Program-made: the position numbers and the translations under genes
Shown here: piece after piece, positions 46,042 through 51,349 of the stretch
How the letters are laid out: each line of letters starts with the position of its first letter
Numbering within the stretch: position 1 is the stretch's first letter
Source: Pseudomonadota bacterium
GTDB lineage: Bacteria; Pseudomonadota; Gammaproteobacteria; Steroidobacterales; Steroidobacteraceae
Length of the DNA stretch: 51,349 nt
Direction: 5' to 3'
NCBI GenBank assembly: GCA_021805865.1
Contig: JAJZDX010000018.1
Coordinates: forward strand, 1 to 51,349
The notes under the pieces: generated by a model
What the model was told of the DNA's origin: nothing
The model's input: the letters and a program-made list of their open reading frames with translations, nothing else
Databases searched by the model: none

Positions 46042-47247
46042 GTGAGCTCTGCTGAACCCGCTGGCAACGCGCTCCCTCGGGACGCCTGGCTGCTGTGCTT
46101 CTCCGCGTTCTTCGCGGACCTCGGCTACCAGGGCGTGACGGCCCTGTTTCCGCTCTATCTGGTTTACCAGCTGCACGCTCCGCTGTACGTGTACGGCATC
46201 GTGACGGCCGTCGCCTTCGGCGGCGGAGCGTTCATCTCCTATCTCGGTGGCGTCTCGGGCGACCGGTTCGACAAGAAGGCCGTGTCCATCGCCGGTAACT
46301 CGCTCATTCCGCTGATGGCGCTCTCGGGACTTGCTCACGCGCTGTGGCTGTCGGGACTGCTGTTCATCCTCGGCTGGTGGGCGCGCTACTTTCGCAGCCC
46401 GTCCCGCCGGGCCCTGCTGGTCAATGTAACGCCGCCCGAAGTGCGCGGCCGGGCCTTCGGCGTGCTGCATGCGCTCGATATCGGCGGCGGCATGCTGTCG
46501 GCGATGTTTGCATTGGTCGCGCTATGGCGGCACATCGCAATCGGCACCGTGATGCTCTGTGCCGTGGTGCCGCTTCTGGTGTCGACGACGCTGCTGTTCT
46601 TCGTGCGGCGCGCGGCGGTGTATCCCTCCCGGACCCCCGGCGCGGCTTCCGCGGGACTGCCCGCACCGGCGCCGCGAACCTTGCTGATCGCCTTGCTCGT
46701 GTCCGCGACGCTCTATGGCTTCAGTTTCTACAACCTGGGGTACCCCATTCTGAGCGCGGTGGCCGGCCACGCCAGGACGGGCTACGAGTGGGGCGTGCTG
46801 GCGTATGTCGTATATCTCGGTGTGTCGGCTGTCAGCGGCTATGCGCTCGGGACGCGCCGCGGCTCGCCGGTGCGCTCGCTGTGGCTGCTCGGTTATCTGC
46901 CTTCGGCGCTCGGCTCCGGTTTCATCGGGGTGTGCGAGCTGCTGCATTGGCAGCAAGCCGCCTTCTACGCTGCAGTCGCGCTGCTGGGCCTTGGCATGGG
47001 TGCAGTCGAGACCTTCGAGCCGGCGCTGCTGTCCTCGGTCGTGGGACACAGGCGGCTAGGGCGCGGCATGGGCTTTTTGTCCGTGTCGCGGGCGATCGGT
47101 CAGTTTCTCTCCAACCTGATCATGGGGCTGCTGTTCTCGCTGGGTCAGTCGGTGCCGTATTTCTACGCGTTCGCTTCCGCCATGCTGGCGGCAGTGGTGT
47201 TCGGCAGCGTCGCCTCATGTACGCGACCCGCGCGGCGGACCCCGTAA
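46042..47247 (+). CDS. MFS transporter
   Basis: A 401-aa transporter with about 12 hydrophobic spans. The first half carries SYLGGVSGDRFDKKAVS in the position of the family's loop 2-3 D-R-K/R signature and FRSPSRRALLVNVTPPEVRG later. The second half begins ALLVSATLYGFSFYNLGYPI. GTG 46042 follows CGAGG and matches the N-terminus; the preceding open frame overlaps the kinase gene and is spurious. The last seven codons and stop fall inside the first copy of an 87-bp tandem repeat, so the C-terminus may have been rewritten by the repeat. The substrate is unknown. Confidence 0.85.
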   Translation: MSSAEPAGNALPRDAWLLCFSAFFADLGYQGVTALFPLYLVYQLHAPLYVYGIVTAVAFGGGAFISYLGGVSGDRFDKKAVSIAGNSLIPLMALSGLAHALWLSGLLFILGWWARYFRSPSRRALLVNVTPPEVRGRAFGVLHALDIGGGMLSAMFALVALWRHIAIGTVMLCAVVPLLVSTTLLFFVRRAAVYPSRTPGAASAGLPAPAPRTLLIALLVSATLYGFSFYNLGYPILSAVAGHARTGYEWGVLAYVVYLGVSAVSGYALGTRRGSPVRSLWLLGYLPSALGSGFIGVCELLHWQQAAFYAAVALLGLGMGAVETFEPALLSSVVGHRRLGRGMGFLSVSRAIGQFLSNLIMGLLFSLGQSVPYFYAFASAMLAAVVFGSVASCTRPARRTP

Positions 47248-47440
47248 GTCCCGCGCGCGGCGCGTAATTCCGAGTTCCTTCCGGCGCGTCTTCGCGCCGC
47301 TGCCCGCACGGGGCCCGCGCGGCGGACCCCGTAAGTCCCGCGCGCGGCGCGTAATTCCGAGTTCCTTCCGGCGCGTCTTCGCGCCGCTGCCCGCACGGGG
47401 CCCGCGCAGCGGACCCCGTAAGTCCCGCGCGCGGCGCGTA
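47227..47440. repeat. 87-bp tandem repeat, about 2.5 copies
   Basis: Two identical 87-bp units (47227-47313 and 47314-47400) are followed by the first 40 bp of a third with one mismatch (47401-47440). Each unit contains the perfect hairpin GGCGCG-TCTT-CGCGCC and several GC palindromes. The first unit overlaps the MFS stop codon. As 87 is a multiple of three, the minus strand stays open through all copies with a 29-residue period. Confidence 0.95.
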
Positions 47441-47468
47441 AAAAAGAAGACCCCGCCGGAGCGGGGTC
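47440..47468 (-). terminator. Intrinsic terminator
   Basis: An 8-bp perfect stem GACCCCGC / GCGGGGTC (47449-47456 and 47461-47468) with loop CGGA is preceded on the plus strand by a run of A. Read on the minus strand it is a classical hairpin followed by TTCTTTTTT. In the plus direction a T8 run lies about 20 bp beyond the stem, so it may work in both directions to end the MFS transcript. Confidence 0.75.
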
Positions 47469-47648
47469 GGTCGCTTGCTTGCATCGAGTCGTTTTTTTTC
47501 TTCGGCCGGCACGGTGCGGCATGCGACGCCTGCTGCGCATTGCGAGCCCGTGCTTTCTTGTTGCTGTACCGATGTTTCCTCTTTGGGATCGATCATCTGT
47601 CCCGAGTGGCCAAATGTCAGCAATACTCGTGCCACATGGGACTGGTAG

Positions 47649-49663
47649 CCCAACTTGAGCAGAATCCCTCAACGCGAGGCCGGTTTCGGTGATCGGCTCG
47701 CAATCGGATCATGCACTTGCGTGTGCTATTGGGGCGAAAACGGCGTGTAGTGCCGACTTTGGTCGTTGGCTTTTGGGGTCGGATCGGCTCTGATACGCGT
47801 CATGTACTTGCGTTACACGACGCGTAAGAAGGACGGCAAGACGCACCGCTACTGGCGGCTGGTGCAGAGTGTGCGCATCGGCCGGCGCGTGATTCAGCAG
47901 ACCGTCGCACATCTTGGCGAGCTCGATGCCGAGGGGCGAGTGCAGGCGCGCGCCTTGGCGCGAGGGCTGATCGGCGCGCCGGAACAAGCGGCGTTGTTCG
48001 ACGAGGGCACGCAGCATCAGAGCGTGCCGGTGCGATTGAAGGGCGTGCGCATCGAGCGGTCGCGGCAGTTCGGCGATGTGTATCTGGCGCTGGCGTTGTG
48101 GCGCGGGGTGGGGCTGGAGGAATTTTGCCGTCAAGTGCTCAGTTCCGGCAAGGAGCAGGTCGGCTGGGAGAAGGTCGCCGCGGTGCTGGTCGCGGCCCGA
48201 TTGTGCGAACCCTCGAGCGAGCTGCACATCGCGGAGGACTGGTATCGACGCACTGCGCTCGGGGATCTGCTGCAACTTGACGATCTGCAAATCAACAAGG
48301 ACCGTCTGTATCGCGGGCTTGATGAGTTGCTCGAACATAAAGCGGCCCTCGAGGCGCATTTATCCAAGCGCTACGGGGAGCTTTTTGCGGCCGAGAATGA
48401 GGTGCTGCTGTATGACGTGACGAGCACCTATTTTGAAGGCCAGGCGAATGGCAACGAGCTCGCCAAGCGAGGGTATAGCCGCGATCATCGTCCCGATTGC
48501 AAGCAGGTGTGCATCGCCTTGGTGGTGAGCTTCGACGGCTTTCCCCTGGGTTACGAGGTGTTCGCCGGCAATACTCATGATTCGACCACCTTGCGGCAGA
48601 TCGTCGAGACCATGGAGCATCGCCACGGGGCAGTCGGACGGGTCTGGATTGCCGATCGAGGCATGGCGAGTGCGAAGAACCTGTCGTGGCTGCGCACGAC
48701 GGGGCGGCGCTACATCATCGGGGCGCCAAAATCCGAGCTCAAGCACTGCCAGGCGGCGCTCGCCGAGCCCACCGGGTGGCACGCGATTCGCGAGGGCGTG
48801 GAAGTCAAGCTGCTCGCTGGCACGGTGCCCGAGGAGCGGTTCATCCTGTGTCGCTCGGCCGACCGGCGTGCCAAAGAGCGCGCCATGCATGAGAAGTTCA
48901 GTACCCGCATCGAGGCGGCGCTCGCGCGCCTGCAGGGGCGCATCGCGAGGGCAAAGAAGCCCCTGGATAAGGCCCAGGTCTCGCGCCAGATCGGCCGCCT
49001 CCTGCAGCGCAATTCGCGCGCCGCCGCACGCTTCGAGACCACCCTACAGGACGATGACAGCGCGGCCGGTTTCACCTTGCGCGTGCAGCAGAGCGAGGAG
49101 TTCGATCGCTGGGCGGCGATGTCGGAAGGCGCCTACGTGCTGCGCTCGAACATTACCGACTGGAGTGATGAGAAGCTCTGGAAAGCCTATATCCAACTCA
49201 CCCAAGCCGAAGCCGCCTTTCGCATCCACAAGGATCAATTGCACATCCGCCCGATCTGGCATCAACGCGCCGATCGCGTCCAGGCTCACATTCTCGTGTG
49301 CTTCCTCACCTTCGTGCTGTGGAAAACGCTCGAGATGTGGCAACAACGCGCCGGCCTCGGCAACTCACCGCGAACCATCCTCGAAGAGTTTGCGCGCATC
49401 CAATCGCACGACGTCATCCTGCCGACGCAAGCGCAAGGGGAGATCCGCTTGCGCTGCGTCACGCAGCCCGATGCCGCGCAGGCCGCGTTGTTGGAGCGAC
49501 TGGGCCTCGTGCTGCCCAAGCGCATGCGCATACCTGCCATCGACCTGCCCGCCGCCCTCAGCGCCTGAGCCAGCGCCGCTCGCCGCACCAGATTTGTAGT
49601 GCCGACTTCTCGCCTAAGCGATTGATCTTGCTGGTCCCTATGCCCGATTCTGCTCAAGTTGGG
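47649..49663 (+). mobile_element. IS1634-family insertion sequence, apparently intact
   Basis: A 2015-bp element bounded by an 18-bp perfect inverted repeat (CCCAACTTGAGCAGAATC at 47649-47666 and its complement at 49646-49663). It is flanked by the direct duplication GTAG (or GGTAG if one G is shared). A second pair, TGTAGTGCCGACTT in direct orientation (47746-47759 and 49595-49608), lies inside both ends. One uninterrupted transposase gene fills the element, so it may still be active. Confidence 0.9.
47802..49568 (+). CDS. IS1634-family DDE transposase
   Basis: A 588-aa transposase of the IS4/IS1634 group. It has the N-terminal [20 protein letters not shown] and [18 protein letters not shown] segments. 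The catalytic acids are visible as Asp205 ([12 protein letters not shown]), Asp285 ([10 protein letters not shown]) and Glu470 ([20 protein letters not shown], the Y/E-1-like motif of IS1634). Between the last two lies the long beta-strand insertion domain of the IS4 superfamily. ATG 47802 is the family start. A 153-bp leader separates it from the left end. Confidence 0.95.
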   Translation: MYLRYTTRKKDGKTHRYWRLVQSVRIGRRVIQQTVAHLGELDAEGRVQARALARGLIGAPEQAALFDEGTQHQSVPVRLKGVRIERSRQFGDVYLALALWRGVGLEEFCRQVLSSGKEQVGWEKVAAVLVAARLCEPSSELHIAEDWYRRTALGDLLQLDDLQINKDRLYRGLDELLEHKAALEAHLSKRYGELFAAENEVLLYDVTSTYFEGQANGNELAKRGYSRDHRPDCKQVCIALVVSFDGFPLGYEVFAGNTHDSTTLRQIVETMEHRHGAVGRVWIADRGMASAKNLSWLRTTGRRYIIGAPKSELKHCQAALAEPTGWHAIREGVEVKLLAGTVPEERFILCRSADRRAKERAMHEKFSTRIEAALARLQGRIARAKKPLDKAQVSRQIGRLLQRNSRAAARFETTLQDDDSAAGFTLRVQQSEEFDRWAAMSEGAYVLRSNITDWSDEKLWKAYIQLTQAEAAFRIHKDQLHIRPIWHQRADRVQAHILVCFLTFVLWKTLEMWQQRAGLGNSPRTILEEFARIQSHDVILPTQAQGEIRLRCVTQPDAAQAALLERLGLVLPKRMRIPAIDLPAALSA

Positions 49664-49831
49664 GTAGGTTGCCGCACCAGCCCGACAGCCGTCGAATGTG
49701 ACGTATCGGCAGCCCTCGGCGGGCGCATTGTGATCCAATTCACATTATTGACCTGCCATCTCCGCCATCCAGGGTGCTGGTGAGCGGATGCGATGGCCTC
49801 CGATGCAGGTCCGGCTGGATAGGTGTAAATT

Positions 49832-49894
49832 ATGTCGACGTCTCTGCCTGGTTCCGCGGATGCGAATCTGGCTCAAGAAACCTTAACTCTTTGA
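49832..49894 (+). CDS. 20-codon leader ORF upstream of the transglycosylase gene
   Basis: A 20-aa frame (MSTSLPGSADANLAQETLTL) preceded by AGGTGTAAATT. The same start context recurs exactly before the mltD-like gene 101 bp downstream (18 of 20 bases shared, 49821-49840 and 49922-49941). It could be a leader peptide, or a duplicated and displaced gene start. Evidence is only the ribosome-binding context and the duplication. Confidence 0.3.
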   Translation: MSTSLPGSADANLAQETLTL

Positions 49895-49929
49895 CTCGAA
49901 TGCCAAATTTGCCGGAGAACGAGGTGTAA

Positions 49930-51349
49930 ATGATCTCGACGAGGCGGGCGGGGCCGCTACACACGGCTTGGCTCGGGGCAGGGCTGGCTCTGCTGATGGC
50001 GCCGTTCGTCCGGGCGCATGCGGCCCCTATCGGTACCGTCGCAGCGGCCGATCTGCCCGACCCCCCGCAACTTGCCCCCGCCGTGCGCTTCTGGGTCCGC
50101 GTCTACACCCAGATCGACACCAACGCCGGATTCCTGCACGATCGACGCGATCTGGCCGTGATCTACCGGACCCTGCATTTTGCACCGGGCAGCTCGCCTG
50201 ATGAACACCAGCTCATCGTCGATCGCGCGCGCGATCGCATCGCGGTGGAGCTGCGTCAGATCGCTTTGGGGCGGCGGCCATTGACGCCGCAGGAGCGGCG
50301 CATCAAGGCGCTCTGGGGCCCGCGGGCAACCCCGGCGCGCCTGCGCGAAGCGGCAAACGATATCCGTTTCCAGCTGGGCCAGTCGAACCGCTTTCGGGCG
50401 GGGCTCGTCCGCTCCGGTGCCTGGCAGCGCGCCATTGCGCGGGTGCTGACGCGCGATGGCCTGCCCGCCGGCCTTGCCGCCTTGCCGCTGGTGGAGTCCT
50501 CCTACGATCCGCGGGCTTATTCCAAGGACGGTGCCGCGGGACTCTGGCAGTTCATGCCTTCGACGGCCAGGCGCTTCCTCACGATCGACCGGGCGGTGGA
50601 CGACCGGCTCGATCCATTCCGCGCCACGCAGGCCGCCGCACAGCTGCTCGCATACAACTACCGGATCCTCGGCACCTGGCCTCTCGCCATCACCGCCTAC
50701 AACCACGGATTGGCCGGGGTGATGCGGGCCGTCGCGGCCGTTGGGACGAAGAACATCGTCACCATAGTGCGCCGCTATCACACTCCGATGTTCGGCTTCG
50801 CGTCGCGCAACTTCTACGTGTGCTTCCTGGCGGCGCTCGAGGTCGAGCACCACGCCCGCCGGTATTTCGGTGTCATCCACAAGCTCCCGGAGGAGCACTT
50901 TCGCGAGGTGGCGATGCCGGCCTACGTGGCCATCGGTTCCCTGGAACACGTGCTGGGGGTCGCTTTGGCCAAGCTCCACGAGCTCAACCCGGCGCTGCGC
51001 CCGCTGGTCTGGGAGGGCGCACTCGATGTGCCCAAGGGGTACCGCCTGCGTCTGCCGGCCGCAGGTCCCGTGTGGACCGCCGCGCTGCTCGAGCAGCGGC
51101 TGGGCCCGGGTCAGCTGTACGCCGCGCAGCCCGTTCCGCCCAGTTACCGCGTACGCTGGGGTGACACCTTGTCCGGCATCGCGGCGCGCTACGGGATGGG
51201 CCTGTACTCCCTCGCCCGATACAACGGTATCCAGCCCGGAGCGTTGCTGCGCGTTGGCGAGCGCATTCTGTTGCCGCAAAGGGCCACGCCGATTCTGGCT
51301 GCAGAGCCCGCTGCGCGCAGCACCTCGCCGGTCCTCACTGCGCAGGCCG
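49930..51349 (+). CDS. Membrane-bound lytic murein transglycosylase D-like protein (partial, runs off window)
   Basis: At least 473 codons remain open to the window end. A signal peptide (TAWLGAGLALLMAPFVRAHA) leads to the periplasm. The SLT domain has the catalytic Glu189 in ALPLVESSYDPRAYSKDGAA followed by GLWQFMPSTARRF, and ITAYNHGLAGVMRA. A LysM peptidoglycan-binding repeat (YRVRWGDTLSGIAARYGM) starts at residue 406. The enzyme cleaves glycan strands to 1,6-anhydro ends during wall remodelling. Unlike E. coli MltD no lipobox is seen. ATG 49930 follows GAGGTG. Confidence 0.9.
   Translation, partial: MISTRRAGPLHTAWLGAGLALLMAPFVRAHAAPIGTVAAADLPDPPQLAPAVRFWVRVYTQIDTNAGFLHDRRDLAVIYRTLHFAPGSSPDEHQLIVDRARDRIAVELRQIALGRRPLTPQERRIKALWGPRATPARLREAANDIRFQLGQSNRFRAGLVRSGAWQRAIARVLTRDGLPAGLAALPLVESSYDPRAYSKDGAAGLWQFMPSTARRFLTIDRAVDDRLDPFRATQAAAQLLAYNYRILGTWPLAITAYNHGLAGVMRAVAAVGTKNIVTIVRRYHTPMFGFASRNFYVCFLAALEVEHHARRYFGVIHKLPEEHFREVAMPAYVAIGSLEHVLGVALAKLHELNPALRPLVWEGALDVPKGYRLRLPAAGPVWTAALLEQRLGPGQLYAAQPVPPSYRVRWGDTLSGIAARYGMGLYSLARYNGIQPGALLRVGERILLPQRATPILAAEPAARSTSPVLTAQA

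Noticed and set aside
47227..47440. CRISPR-like array
   Set aside because: The units are contiguous 87-bp tandem copies without spacers, and no cas genes are nearby.
47163..47672. Minus-strand frame with 29-residue repeats
   Set aside because: The periodicity comes from the 87-bp DNA repeat. There is no start context, and an intrinsic terminator lies inside the frame.

Overview
This window is high-GC chromosomal DNA. It most likely comes from a gammaproteobacterium of the Nevskiales/Steroidobacterales/Xanthomonadales type. The main evidence is the macromolecular-synthesis block read from right to left (rpsU, yqeY, dnaG, rpoD) that diverges from tsaD-folB-folK and continues to midA and cca. 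That order resembles Pseudomonas and Xanthomonas. The species assignment is an inference.

Layout. 1-6.6 kb holds an M20 amidohydrolase, a GFA/CENP-V protein, an Mpo1-like membrane protein, a universal stress protein, a DUF1634-TauE/SafE fusion permease, a CAU-anticodon tRNA, an Lrp/AsnC gene carrying two compensating frameshifts, and a DUF4404 protein. 6.7-19.6 kb is the housekeeping core: sigma-70, primase, YqeY, S21, the t6A enzyme TsaD, folate genes folB and folK, a pteridine-reductase-like SDR, MidA, a lipoprotein aminopeptidase, the CCA-adding enzyme, a complex-I-assembly-like epimerase and an Hsp20 with a sigma-32-like promoter. 20.2-23.2 kb is a split B12-dependent ribonucleotide reductase (large subunit plus TSCPD/zinc protein) with a structured leader and an NrdR-box-like palindrome.

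23.2-28.5 kb is a decaying accessory segment. A LysR gene diverges from an intact scoAB CoA-transferase operon, whose third gene (a thiolase) is destroyed by small deletions, a nonsense change and an IS1182-like element. That element is itself broken. A truncated VapB antitoxin and an OsmC-like gene lacking the peroxidatic cysteine follow. 28.9-33.4 kb is a carbohydrate module: a perfect LacI-type operator palindrome, an exported 650-aa TIM-barrel-like protein of no family I can name, and a Tat-exported GH3 beta-xylosidase/glucosidase. 33.4-34.9 kb is mostly non-coding with a frameshifted RelB/DinJ antitoxin.

34.9-42.1 kb is stress and redox: GNAT, GST, thioredoxin 2, CbpA/CbpM chaperones, EthD and DUF2459 proteins, and ahpC-ahpF under a convincing OxyR operator. 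42.3-47.2 kb carries a 1218-aa soluble hybrid kinase with two complete kinase cores and two receiver domains, then an MFS transporter whose 3' end runs into 87-bp tandem repeats. 47.6-49.7 kb is an apparently intact IS1634-type insertion sequence with 18-bp perfect inverted repeats. The window ends inside an MltD-like lytic transglycosylase preceded by a 20-codon leader ORF with a duplicated start context.

The best candidates for something new are the LacI-operator/unknown-barrel/GH3 module, the double-core hybrid kinase, the DUF1634-TauE fusion, and the missing canonical start of dnaG.
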